DNA from: CAZVKN01 sp964627035
GTDB lineage: Bacteria > Electryoneota > AABM5-125-24 > Hatepunaeales > Hatepunaeaceae
DNA length: 26,966 nt
Direction: 5' to 3'
NCBI GenBank assembly: GCA_964627035.1
Contig: CAZVKN010000038.1
Span: 1 to 26,966 of the forward strand
Part shown: in pieces, positions 15,462-23,254 of the stretch
Layout of the letters: every line of letters begins with the position of its first letter
Numbering within the stretch: position 1 is the first letter of the stretch
The notes under the pieces: generated by a model
What the model was told of the DNA's origin: nothing
Database searches by the model: none
The model's input: only the letters and a program-made list of their open reading frames with translations
Program-made: the position numbers and the translations under genes

Positions 15462-17084
15462 ATGAATCATTTCCGCAGAATTCTACTAATCATCCCGCTG
15501 ATATTACTATTTCTAACCGGATGTGCACCCAAACAAGCAACGGACATCTCCGTTATCGCTGAAGATCTTGCAGTACCCAATGGACTAATCAAGCAGTTGG
15601 TAACGGGTGACGATGCTGCTTCAACCCAAGCTGCAGATGAATTGGTTAAGTATCCGGTAGAAAGATTGATCCAATCAATTGAAAATTTCAACGACTATCC
15701 ATCACCTTCTGTTGTCGGTGAACCGTTCGAGCAGGTTCATCACATCTCCGATTCACTCAATGCACCTTATTATACCCTTATTCCGGAGAGTTATAAACCG
15801 TCTGAAATGACTCCATTGATGATCTGGCTGCACGGTGGTGTCAGCAGACCCGAGTTTTCAGAGACTGATCCTGCTGAACTGATGGAGCACCCGATCTTTC
15901 AGGTCTGCAATGAGCAAGGCTGGATCGTGGTCTTTCCGCTGGCAAAGAACGGCTGCCTGTGGTGGGATGACACCGGAATTGGTCATATCGGCTGGATCGT
16001 CCGGCAGATGAAACGGCAGTTTAACATTGATGACAACAAGGTCGTGCTGGGCGGTTTTTCGGACGGTGCGTCAGGATCATTTCACATTGCAATGCTGAAT
16101 CCGACAGATTTCGGTCTGTTCTTCCCATGGTCAGGCAACATTGCGGTCGGCAGTCTCGTCGGGCAAGAACCTGTCTATCTGCCCAATATGCGCGGTCGAA
16201 AGCTGTTTGCGACTAACGGTGGTGCGGACAGGCTCTATCCGGCTAAACGGATGGAACCGCTGATGTCAATGGTGAAAGAGGCGGATGTTGATCTGACCTT
16301 CACTGCTTATGACACTGCGGGGCACAATTACGGCTATCTCGTGGATGAATGGGGACCATTTGTGGATCGGGTGAAGAGCTTCCAACGCAACTCATCTCCT
16401 GATAAGCAGTACTGGGAGTTAACGAACATAACGTATAACCGCGTGGATTGGTTGGAGATCTCAGGCTTGGACACCACCGGACAACGTCAGCAGTTCCACA
16501 AAGAGTACAACTACATGATGACATCGGATAACATCACCATCGGATTCGGGATTGATCAGGAGTGGGATCAGTTTGACAAAGGTGTCGGCGTGCGCGTCAG
16601 GTCTGTAACGGATAGTGACGATTATCCCGCAAAACAGATGGGATTGATGGCAGGTGATGTCATTATCAAAATGGATGAGTTTGAAGTTAAAGGAGTGGAT
16701 GATATCGTCCTTGCCAAATCGAAAAAGCAGCGGGGCGATGCTATGACTCTGCAGGTGATCAGGAATGAGGTCGAAATCCTGCTGGAGGGGAGTCTGCCAC
16801 CCATATCACAATACGATGCTCTGCTCAGAACAACACCATCAGGAGCAGTCGAGGTTACACGAACCGGGAATAGTTATGATGCCAAGGCATCAAGAGTGAC
16901 AGGATTCTCGATGTATATTGATCCGAAAACCGTCAACTTGGATGAGCCTGTCACGGTGACAGTTAACGGAGTTCAGCGATTCTCGAATGTTGTCAAGCCT
17001 GACAGCCGTCTTCTGTTGGAACAATTCCTGCGTGATCGCGACCGGACACGATTGTATGCTGCGAGGATTGATGTGGAGTTGTAA
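15462..17084 (+). CDS. Lipoprotein alpha/beta hydrolase with C-terminal PDZ domain
   Basis: 540 residues. The N-terminus is a lipoprotein signal with lipobox LTGC (lipidated C21). Residues about 100-320 form an esterase/dienelactone-hydrolase-like alpha/beta hydrolase: oxyanion element WLHGG (122-126), nucleophile elbow GGFSDGASG with S200, a possible acid in NGGADRLYP (D256), and the catalytic His in TAGHNYGY (H288). After a linker with repeated DNI/DQEWDQF-type segments, residues about 365-430 form a PDZ domain (GVGVRVRSV, GLMAGDVIIKMDEFEVKGVDDI). It should sit in the cell envelope facing the periplasm and hydrolyse an ester or small amide; the substrate is unknown. The PDZ part could tether the enzyme to C-terminal peptides. 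No operon partner is close. The ribosome-binding site is weak. Confidence 0.85.
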   Translation: MNHFRRILLIIPLILLFLTGCAPKQATDISVIAEDLAVPNGLIKQLVTGDDAASTQAADELVKYPVERLIQSIENFNDYPSPSVVGEPFEQVHHISDSLNAPYYTLIPESYKPSEMTPLMIWLHGGVSRPEFSETDPAELMEHPIFQVCNEQGWIVVFPLAKNGCLWWDDTGIGHIGWIVRQMKRQFNIDDNKVVLGGFSDGASGSFHIAMLNPTDFGLFFPWSGNIAVGSLVGQEPVYLPNMRGRKLFATNGGADRLYPAKRMEPLMSMVKEADVDLTFTAYDTAGHNYGYLVDEWGPFVDRVKSFQRNSSPDKQYWELTNITYNRVDWLEISGLDTTGQRQQFHKEYNYMMTSDNITIGFGIDQEWDQFDKGVGVRVRSVTDSDDYPAKQMGLMAGDVIIKMDEFEVKGVDDIVLAKSKKQRGDAMTLQVIRNEVEILLEGSLPPISQYDALLRTTPSGAVEVTRTGNSYDAKASRVTGFSMYIDPKTVNLDEPVTVTVNGVQRFSNVVKPDSRLLLEQFLRDRDRTRLYAARIDVEL

Positions 17085-17101
17085 TCATGTAGTTTGGGGA
17101 T

Positions 17102-17133
17102 AATTCACAACAGATTCAACGGATTAAACAGAT
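17102..17133. repeat. 32-bp repeat, copy 1
   Basis: AATTCACAACAGATTCAACG followed by GATTAAACAGAT is identical to 23116-23147. Both copies are intergenic and in the same orientation. Confidence 0.9.
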
Positions 17134-17144
17134 TAAAGCGGGGA

Positions 17145-17187
17145 GTGCTGACATTCCTGTCAGCACACCATGGACAAAATGTCCATG
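17145..17187. repeat. Paired perfect hairpins
   Basis: Hairpin 1 has stem GTGCTGACA/TGTCAGCAC (9 bp) and loop TTCC. Two bases later hairpin 2 has stem CATGGACA/TGTCCATG (8 bp) and loop AAA. There is no T tract, so these are not obvious terminators. Confidence 0.8.
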
Positions 17188-17213
17188 CTCCTCTTTCTTA
17201 CTTTCTCACCTTA

Positions 17214-17265
17214 TCACTTCACCAACGACAGCTCCTGCGTCCGTGTAGCTTCTCCTGCCTCACTA
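17214..17265 (-). pseudogene. Relic of a T9SS sorting-domain tail
   Basis: Read on the minus strand, the codons give DSEAGEATRTQELSLVK then TGA. This matches the ends of the complete T9SS genes at 19461 and 20904 (RLEANGMTRTQKLLLVK and similar), including position of the stop. No open frame extends further upstream, so this looks like the 3' remnant of a lost or degraded gene. Confidence 0.55.
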
Positions 17266-17393
17266 TCCAAATCAAATGTAATCTATGCACAATTCTCATC
17301 CACCAATCAAACCGATCTGTTATTTCATTTCCAAGCAAAATAACTTCCAATGTGATAGCTTTTTGCTTCAATTCAGCGTATCATTGATGGAAA

Positions 17394-17416
17394 TAAAAAC
17401 CGGAGCTTATTCCGGT
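17394..17416 (-). terminator. Orphan rho-independent terminator-like hairpin
   Basis: On the minus strand ACCGGA/TCCGGT (6-bp stem, 6-nt loop) is followed by TTTTATTT. No minus-strand gene ends here, so it may be left from the lost T9SS-related locus or end an unannotated small RNA. Confidence 0.35.
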
Positions 17417-17578
17417 ACTATCCATTAAAGCCTATAGTCTTGGTGCTGGACTTAACAGCCGCTCACCTTAGAAACTTTTATTGCGCAGTTGCAGTGAATT
17501 ATGGGAACAATGGATGGCATCAATTCATGATGCCAACACCGGCGCTGTTTGCGCTGAACCCGTGATTCTGGAATTTAC

Positions 17579-19327
17579 GTGAAAAACGCTGATACAACTC
17601 CGTCCGAATTTGAGAGTTTCGGACTTGATACCGCTCTCCTTCGTGCAATAATTGACCTCGGTTTCGAAAAACCGACCGACATCCAAGAACAGACCATTGT
17701 TCCACAGCTTGCAGGGCAGGATGTGCTGGGGCAAGCACAAACCGGTACCGGTAAAACTGCCGCTTATGCCCTACCTCTACTGCATAATCTTGATACCCAC
17801 AGTCGCAAGCTACAAGTATTGGTACTTACTCCAACTCGCGAACTTGCAATTCAGGTCGCTAAAGCGTTTGAACAGTTTGCGAAATATATGCGAGGCGTCA
17901 GAGTTCTCCCAATCTACGGTGGAGCGGATATGCGCAACCAGCTTCGCGCACTGAAAAGTGGTGTCCAAATAGTGGTTGGCACTCCTGGGCGAGTGATGGA
18001 TCACATGCGCCGCGGTTCACTAAGATTAGAAACCTTGACCGGCATCGTGCTCGATGAAGCAGATGAAATGTTAAATATGGGATTTCAGGAAGATGTGGAA
18101 TGGATTCTTGAACGAGCTCCTGAAAAACGTCAAATGTCGCTATATTCCGCAACAATTCCCCCAGCTATCCGACGAATCGCCAAACGATTTATGCATAATC
18201 TGTGCGAAGTATCAATCAGAACAAAAACAACCACAGTCTCAACCCTTAACCAGCGCTACTGGATGGTATCCGGTCTGCATAAGTTGGATGCCCTATCCCG
18301 TATCTTTGAGGCAGAGGAGTATGACGGTGTGATAGTGTTTGTTCGTACTCGCGCGGCTACCGTTAAACTCGCTGAAGATCTCGTAAATCGTGGTTTCAAC
18401 GCTGCACCACTGAATGGTGACATCCGCCAGTTTGTGCGGGAGCAGACTATTAACCATCTTAAAGCAAAACGTATTGATATTCTAGTCGCTACTGATGTTG
18501 CTGCTCGCGGTCTTGATGTTGATCGGATCAGTCATGTGATTAATTATGATATTCCAGAGAACGCAGAGGCGTATATCCATCGCGTCGGACGGACAGGACG
18601 AGCAGGGCGTAAGGGTGAAGCCATCATTTTTATATCACCACGTGATCGTGGGACGTTGCGCGTGATTGAGAGAGCGACTCGACAGAAAATCACGAAACTG
18701 GAACTGCCAAAAACCAGACAGATCAACGAGAAACGAATCGCTTCATTCAAACAGAAGATTGTGGACGTGATTGCGAAAGGCAAACTTGATCTGTATAGAA
18801 AGATTGTGCTGGAAATGCAAGTGGATAATGATCTTGATCCATTTGACATTGCCGCTGCTGCTGCCAGTATATCTCAGGGTGATCAACCGTTACTCTTAAT
18901 TGAGAAAGATATTCCGGTCAAAAGTAAATCTGCGTATAGCGGTTCAAGTAAGAAGTACGGAAAAAAGAACTCTACTCCTGAACGTTATACAGACCAAAAA
19001 ATGACAAAATACCGTGTGGAAGTTGGTCACCAACATGGTGTTAAAGCGGGCAATCTGCTGGGAGCCATTGCCAATGAAGGCGGATTGGAAGGCAGAGACA
19101 TCGGTAAAATCAATATACGTGATAAATTCAGCATTATTGATCTACCTGTAGATATGCCTTCAGATATTCTCCAAGAACTGCACAAGGTAAGGGTTGCAGG
19201 ACAACAATTGCGCATATCATTAGATTCATTTCAGGTTAAGGGACGCGGTAAGGGTCGCAACAGGAAAAAATCAACCCGTTCACGTAAACGGAGCAAGCTT
19301 CCCCATTTACGCCGTGATAGAATGTAA
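17579..19327 (+). CDS. deaD: DEAD-box RNA helicase, DeaD/CsdA type with RNA-binding tail
   Basis: Unwinds RNA with ATP; DeaD-type enzymes act in ribosome assembly and mRNA turnover, often in the cold. 582 residues. Q motif (FESFGL..GFEKPTDIQ, 11-36), Walker A AQTGTGKT (53-60), PTRELA (85-90), TPGR (135-138), DEAD (159-162), SAT (190-192), and the second RecA domain with VATDVAARGLD (303-313) and HRVGRTGRAGR (334-344). Residues about 476-550 form the DbpA-type RNA-binding domain (VEVGHQHGVKAGNLLGAIAN, INIRDKFSIIDLP). The last 30 residues are a basic, disordered tail rich in Arg and Lys. The GTG start is chosen because a stop lies eight codons upstream; a GGA lies 6 nt before it. A long hairpin-rich leader precedes it. 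Confidence 0.95.
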   Translation: MKNADTTPSEFESFGLDTALLRAIIDLGFEKPTDIQEQTIVPQLAGQDVLGQAQTGTGKTAAYALPLLHNLDTHSRKLQVLVLTPTRELAIQVAKAFEQFAKYMRGVRVLPIYGGADMRNQLRALKSGVQIVVGTPGRVMDHMRRGSLRLETLTGIVLDEADEMLNMGFQEDVEWILERAPEKRQMSLYSATIPPAIRRIAKRFMHNLCEVSIRTKTTTVSTLNQRYWMVSGLHKLDALSRIFEAEEYDGVIVFVRTRAATVKLAEDLVNRGFNAAPLNGDIRQFVREQTINHLKAKRIDILVATDVAARGLDVDRISHVINYDIPENAEAYIHRVGRTGRAGRKGEAIIFISPRDRGTLRVIERATRQKITKLELPKTRQINEKRIASFKQKIVDVIAKGKLDLYRKIVLEMQVDNDLDPFDIAAAAASISQGDQPLLLIEKDIPVKSKSAYSGSSKKYGKKNSTPERYTDQKMTKYRVEVGHQHGVKAGNLLGAIANEGGLEGRDIGKINIRDKFSIIDLPVDMPSDILQELHKVRVAGQQLRISLDSFQVKGRGKGRNRKKSTRSRKRSKLPHLRRDRM

Positions 19328-19355
19328 AAAAGGTTACATGATTATCTATGCAACC
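19326..19355 (-). terminator. Rho-independent terminator of the T9SS two-gene operon
   Basis: On the minus strand GGTTGCAT/ATGTAACC (8-bp stem with one mismatch, 8-nt loop) is followed by six Ts. It lies about 105 nt past the stop of the gene ending at 19461 and abuts the convergent helicase stop. Confidence 0.5.
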
Positions 19356-19363
19356 TATAACTA

Positions 19364-19425
19364 TGTCATTCTGAACGAAGTGAAGAATCTGTCTGGAGAG
19401 ATCCTTCACTTTGTTCAGGGTGACA
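19364..19425. repeat. Inverted repeat with 27-nt arms between convergent genes
   Basis: Arm 19364-19390 begins TGTCATTCTGAACGAAGTGA; arm 19399-19425 is its inverted copy with four changes, three of which would still form G-U pairs. The loop is GTCTGGAG. It resembles the widespread TCATTCTGAACGAAGTGAAG family of intergenic palindromes. Confidence 0.8.
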
Positions 19426-19440
19426 ATTGATACGAATTAG

Positions 19441-19464
19441 TTTCTTACCTTCTCACCTAATCAC
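19441..19464. repeat. Octamer tandem array running into a stop codon
   Basis: TTTCTTAC, CTTCTCAC and CTAATCAC follow each other. The last unit contains the stop codon of the gene at 19461-20882. Related units occur at 17194-17217, 23251-23258, 24805-24828 (inverted) and 24879-24922. Confidence 0.6.
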
Positions 19465-20882
19465 TTAACCAACAACAGCTTCTGCGTCCGAGTCATACCA
19501 TTAGCCTCAAGTCGTGAAAAGTAAATCCCGGCAGGCAGATCAGTCCCGTCAATTACCAGAGAATGTTCTCCCGCCTCTCGTTTGTCGATAACTTGAGTCC
19601 GCAATATTCGTCCGGTAATATCCATTAGTGACAGCGTAACATCACCGGATCGTGGAAGTGAATAGCGGACAGTAGCCTGTGAATTGAACGGATTGGGGAA
19701 AACCGGATGAAGTGTGAACAGTGAAGATACAGGGGCTTGATCTTCATTGATCCCTACTGCACCGAAACGATAAATTGGGACATTACCCTCACCCAGATGA
19801 TATAAGTTGTAACCTTGATAAATATAATTTCCTTGTACCACTATGTCGCCGGATCTGGTTTGAGTTAAACTCAGCATCTCAGGCTCAATCGGATTATCCA
19901 AGGAGTATATTGCTAACGAGTGGCTACCATTGACAAATAGTTTATCATCATCAATGCAAAAAGCACCAGCATAAATTCCAATATCCGGTTCTGCCACTAA
20001 TTCAAATTCGTCATCGGGTCTAAACGTGAAGATTTTCAGTTCTGTACCGTAAGATCTCAAATACAGCAAGTCATTATTAATCACACAATCACTTCTTTTG
20101 ATCAATTCGTATTCAAAGTTGTCAATTTCAATTTCATCAACGATTTCCGGTTCTCTCGGATCTCTGACATCGGTAACTGCAACTGCAAGATATGCTATTT
20201 CAGCATACGCTTCATCACCTTCGATCTCGTAGTATATGAATACTAATTCATTTCCATCAACAGCAAAATTGCTACAGATGAGGTCAATGTGAGCAACTTG
20301 TTCGAGGTCAGTTGGATCACTGAAATCGTACACATAGATTCCACCTATTCCCATTCCGACATATAGGAAGTCATCATTGACAGCGATTCCTTCTGGAAGA
20401 GTGAAGGAATTAAAATTGTACTCTTGCTGTTCAAACTCAATATTGTCTGACCAAAGTGTGTTGTGATTATAATCAAAAATCGCCAAATCTACGGATTGGA
20501 TATCGTAGCCCACACATCCCGCACCGAAAGGTGCGCTAATGGCTATTATCAAACTATCCTTCAGTAACGCTCGTTGACGAACCAATTGTATATAAAAAGG
20601 ACCTTCACGACCAGTTACACTTGGTAAAAAGCTGTCCAACTCTTCCGGATTGTCAGGATTCGAGATGTCATACATCGTTATCGAACTCATAAACATGGTA
20701 ATTGGCTCACCCCATAAGGAGTCTTGAAATGCCTCTTCAGTTCGTACGAGTATCCGATCACCATCTACGGAGAGTACTTCTTTACCCGGAATCTCCCCAA
20801 CCTGCTGGATGGTTAGTGTGTCTTGTCCAAAAACAAGCACAGGACATATTAATAACACCAATAAAATAATCTGCTTAAACAT
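19461..20882 (-). CDS. Secreted LVIVD-like propeller protein with T9SS sorting domain
   Basis: 473 residues. Signal peptide 1-19 (QIILLVLLICPVLVFG). The body is a series of beta-propeller-like repeats carrying LVIVD-type signatures (ITMYDISNPDNPEEL, IYVYDFSDPTDLEQVAHI, VTDVRDPREPEIVDEI, LAIYSLDNPIEPEML), each describing a short hydrophobic strand, a D-x-S/R-D/N-P turn and a further strand. The last 80 residues are a T9SS type A sorting domain (VFPNPFNS, SLPRSGDVTLSL, GTDLPAGIYFSRLEA, LLLVK). The protein should be exported to the surface or medium; its ligand is unknown. A strong AAAGGAG precedes the ATG. It lies 21 bp after the gene at 20904-23036, and both probably share one transcript. Confidence 0.85.
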   Translation of the reverse strand: MFKQIILLVLLICPVLVFGQDTLTIQQVGEIPGKEVLSVDGDRILVRTEEAFQDSLWGEPITMFMSSITMYDISNPDNPEELDSFLPSVTGREGPFYIQLVRQRALLKDSLIIAISAPFGAGCVGYDIQSVDLAIFDYNHNTLWSDNIEFEQQEYNFNSFTLPEGIAVNDDFLYVGMGIGGIYVYDFSDPTDLEQVAHIDLICSNFAVDGNELVFIYYEIEGDEAYAEIAYLAVAVTDVRDPREPEIVDEIEIDNFEYELIKRSDCVINNDLLYLRSYGTELKIFTFRPDDEFELVAEPDIGIYAGAFCIDDDKLFVNGSHSLAIYSLDNPIEPEMLSLTQTRSGDIVVQGNYIYQGYNLYHLGEGNVPIYRFGAVGINEDQAPVSSLFTLHPVFPNPFNSQATVRYSLPRSGDVTLSLMDITGRILRTQVIDKREAGEHSLVIDGTDLPAGIYFSRLEANGMTRTQKLLLVK

Positions 20883-20903
20883 TATTGCTCCTTTTCTTTC
20901 TCT

Positions 20904-23036
20904 TTACTTCACCAACAACAGCTTCTGCGTCCGATTCACACCATCAGCCTCAAGTCTTGCAAAATATATCCCGGCTGGCAGGTCGGTTCCGTCAATAGCT
21001 AAAGTGTGCTTGCCTGCAGCTTGAGTACCGATGACCTGAGTCTGCAATATTCGTCCGGTCACATCCAGCAGTGATAGAGTGACATCACCGGATCGAGGAA
21101 GCGAATAACGTAGAGTTGCTCGTGAGTTAAACGGATTTGGATAAACTGCTGATATCGAAAATTCTGTAGGATTTCCGACACCCTCATTATCATCGGCTAC
21201 TCCCATCCATGGATAGTTGTGGAACATGAAGCCCTCATACGGCAGTTCCAACGGTTCAAGCTCATCAATGTTCAGATCCTCAATTTCTACCCGATGGTAT
21301 ATGACAGGTGAATTGGTTACCGCACCTCCATACACAAAAGCACCTGCTTCTGTATCCTGTATATACATAACATGAAGTGCACCATCGTATGCATCCACAG
21401 CGACAGATTGCCACGCTTCACTCCGGCATTCACCCGGTTCCGGAGCTTCATCACCGTCCCAACGAGTTTGTGTTATGTTCACAGGTTCAAGCCAGGTGAT
21501 GCCATAATCTTCGGAAATAGAGAGCATTATTTCAGCATTACTGTATCCGCCACTACAGGTATCACCGGCAAATTCAAAATCATACAGGAACGGAGGTTCA
21601 TTTTCAGGATCATCCTCATACTCCGGATTTAATCTTTGAATTTGAGGAAAACTAACCCAGGTAACAAATATCCTGCCCTCACTGTCCGGATCAAATGCAA
21701 TTGAAGGACGATCAGCATTCATTCGCCAACCACCACAACGGGAGTGCCAGTTCCCTCCGTTATTGGTTCTATTGAAATAATATCCGTTGGCTACAAGTGT
21801 GATTGTATCCTCGTCGCAGTTCCAGAACCAAAGCATTCCCATCTCACCTGTCATCCCGTCAATGATGTCACCTTCATCATTCTCGAACGGTCTTTCCCAC
21901 ATCGCACAGGTTGCAAACGTCGCATACAGATCATCACCGTCTTCCCACGGATCAAACTGGATGTCAATATCGCAATACGGACGCCAAATATCCCCATAAG
22001 CAGCATCTTCAGCATCGGGATTTAACGGATCACGGTGCTCAGGCTCAATTGGATCACCTGGAAAGTTATCGGGATCCGGAGGAAAGATTTTAGTCAAGCT
22101 ATGGATATAGTGCTCTTCGGGATCATACTCCTCACCATCTTCGAGGACAACGTAACGGATATCGTTATTGCGCTGATATGCACCTGGAACCTCGTCCCAG
22201 GGACCTAACTCAGCACCAACTCGATTATGGTGCCACGCCAGAACCACCTTGTTTGACTGACGGGAAGCGGATGTCATAGAGGAGATAACAGCTGTCGTGC
22301 CTAAAACTATCGGAGGTTCTGTCCACTCCCACTCCTGGAAATCACGGTCAGTAGATTCACCTCGCCAATAGATAACTCTGAAGTTGAGTAGGTTGTTGGC
22401 AGAATTCTCTGTTGCCATCATATGTGCCCGGTTGCTTCGATCTATCGAGCCTTTGGACCAGAGTGATGGAAAATCCGGATGAGGTGGAGGAAAATCGAAT
22501 CTTCCAATTCCAATACCGAAATCAACCCACATCGCAGGAAGATAATGAAAATCAAATCCTCCACTATCTATAAAAGCAGTCGCAAACATAACCGTTCTAT
22601 CATCTTCAGGCAGTAAAGCGATATTACCTGGTCGGGTTCGTAAACCGAGTAAAACATCATCCTCAAACCATTCTTCGGTTTCAGGATCTCTATACTGGAA
22701 ACACACTCCGTTACTATTCCAAATGTCACGATCACCAGCTCCCATCCAGACAGCATGCATCCCGCCATTCCTGTCCACAGCTATCATCTTACTGATAGTG
22801 CCGTTGTGTTGATGATCCCAGAATGTTGAGCCTATTTGCTCTGGTTCACCTACCGGATCGCGACGAGGGTGATGTTGGATGATTTGTGATGGGTAACTGT
22901 TTGTGGGTGAGATGAGATATGACGGATCTACTTCGTAGTACCGAATCAGATCGGAGTTTTGCTCTTGGCTTGCGAATAACGTGCTGACTAAAAGCGTTAA
23001 GCCAAATAATAATATGAACAGACGTCTGAAAAACAT
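20904..23036 (-). CDS. Secreted sialidase-fold-like protein with T9SS sorting domain, unknown activity
   Basis: 710 residues. Signal peptide 1-22 (LFILLFGLTLLVSTLFA). The body has recurring propeller-like segments: AVDRNGGMHAVWMG, IAFDPDSEGRIFVTWVS, AEIMLSISEDYGITWLEPVNI and VAVDAYDGALHVMYIQD. These resemble BNR/Asp-box and sialidase-like repeats (SxDxGxTW), but I see no complete sialidase active site (no arginine triad can be assigned), so binding rather than catalysis is possible. The C-terminal 80 residues are a T9SS sorting domain that is about 80 percent identical, by my count, to that of the neighbour at 19461. AGGATG lies just upstream of the ATG, and a promoter candidate lies 30-55 nt before it. 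First gene of a two-gene operon. Confidence 0.82.
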   Translation of the reverse strand: MFFRRLFILLFGLTLLVSTLFASQEQNSDLIRYYEVDPSYLISPTNSYPSQIIQHHPRRDPVGEPEQIGSTFWDHQHNGTISKMIAVDRNGGMHAVWMGAGDRDIWNSNGVCFQYRDPETEEWFEDDVLLGLRTRPGNIALLPEDDRTVMFATAFIDSGGFDFHYLPAMWVDFGIGIGRFDFPPPHPDFPSLWSKGSIDRSNRAHMMATENSANNLLNFRVIYWRGESTDRDFQEWEWTEPPIVLGTTAVISSMTSASRQSNKVVLAWHHNRVGAELGPWDEVPGAYQRNNDIRYVVLEDGEEYDPEEHYIHSLTKIFPPDPDNFPGDPIEPEHRDPLNPDAEDAAYGDIWRPYCDIDIQFDPWEDGDDLYATFATCAMWERPFENDEGDIIDGMTGEMGMLWFWNCDEDTITLVANGYYFNRTNNGGNWHSRCGGWRMNADRPSIAFDPDSEGRIFVTWVSFPQIQRLNPEYEDDPENEPPFLYDFEFAGDTCSGGYSNAEIMLSISEDYGITWLEPVNITQTRWDGDEAPEPGECRSEAWQSVAVDAYDGALHVMYIQDTEAGAFVYGGAVTNSPVIYHRVEIEDLNIDELEPLELPYEGFMFHNYPWMGVADDNEGVGNPTEFSISAVYPNPFNSRATLRYSLPRSGDVTLSLLDVTGRILQTQVIGTQAAGKHTLAIDGTDLPAGIYFARLEADGVNRTQKLLLVK

Positions 23037-23062
23037 TTCAACATCCTAAAGTTATCAATTTC

Positions 23063-23091
23063 AATATATAAATAGATTTCAATTAATCCAA
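23063..23091 (-). promoter_or_regulatory. Candidate sigma70 promoter of the T9SS operon
   Basis: On the minus strand TTGGAT (23091-23086), 17 bp and TATATT (23068-23063), 27 nt before the start codon. The -10 is good; the -35 matches consensus only in TTG. Confidence 0.4.
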
Positions 23092-23115
23092 TAGAGCGAT
23101 GCAGCCGGGGCGAAG

Positions 23116-23147
23116 AATTCACAACAGATTCAACGGATTAAACAGAT
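23116..23147. repeat. 32-bp repeat, copy 2
   Basis: Identical to 17102-17133. Here it is followed directly by the TTCCGGAT palindrome repeat. Confidence 0.9.
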
Positions 23148-23174
23148 GGATTCCGGATCAAATCCGGAATGACA
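23148..23174. repeat. TTCCGGAT palindrome repeat
   Basis: TTCCGGAT-CAA-ATCCGGAA (23151-23169) is a perfect 8-bp inverted repeat within GGA...TGACA. The same element in opposite orientation lies at 24496-24521 and a decayed one at 15390-15415. It resembles the REP-like GTCATTCCGGA-type repeats of many genomes. The rest of the 23037-23254 spacer shows no gene. Confidence 0.75.
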
Positions 23175-23254
23175 GTGTACACTCTTTATCGCACTTAGTT
23201 TAGTATGGCTAATCCCTGAACTTGATTTTCTTTCAGAATAATTATTCTTTCTTC

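Larger units (their letters stand above)
17085..17578. other. 494-bp intergenic region: repeats, gene relic, helicase leader
   Basis: No complete gene. In order it holds one copy of a 32-bp exact repeat (17102-17133), two adjacent perfect hairpins (17145-17166 and 17169-17187), an octamer array (17194-17217) running into a T9SS-tail relic on the minus strand, a minus-strand terminator-like hairpin (17394-17416), and about 150 nt of hairpin-rich sequence before the helicase start. Confidence 0.65.

Noticed and set aside
17094..17387. Plus-strand 97-codon ORF
   Set aside because: It runs through the 32-bp repeat, hairpins, octamer array and T9SS relic, has no ribosome site, and shows no protein-like features.
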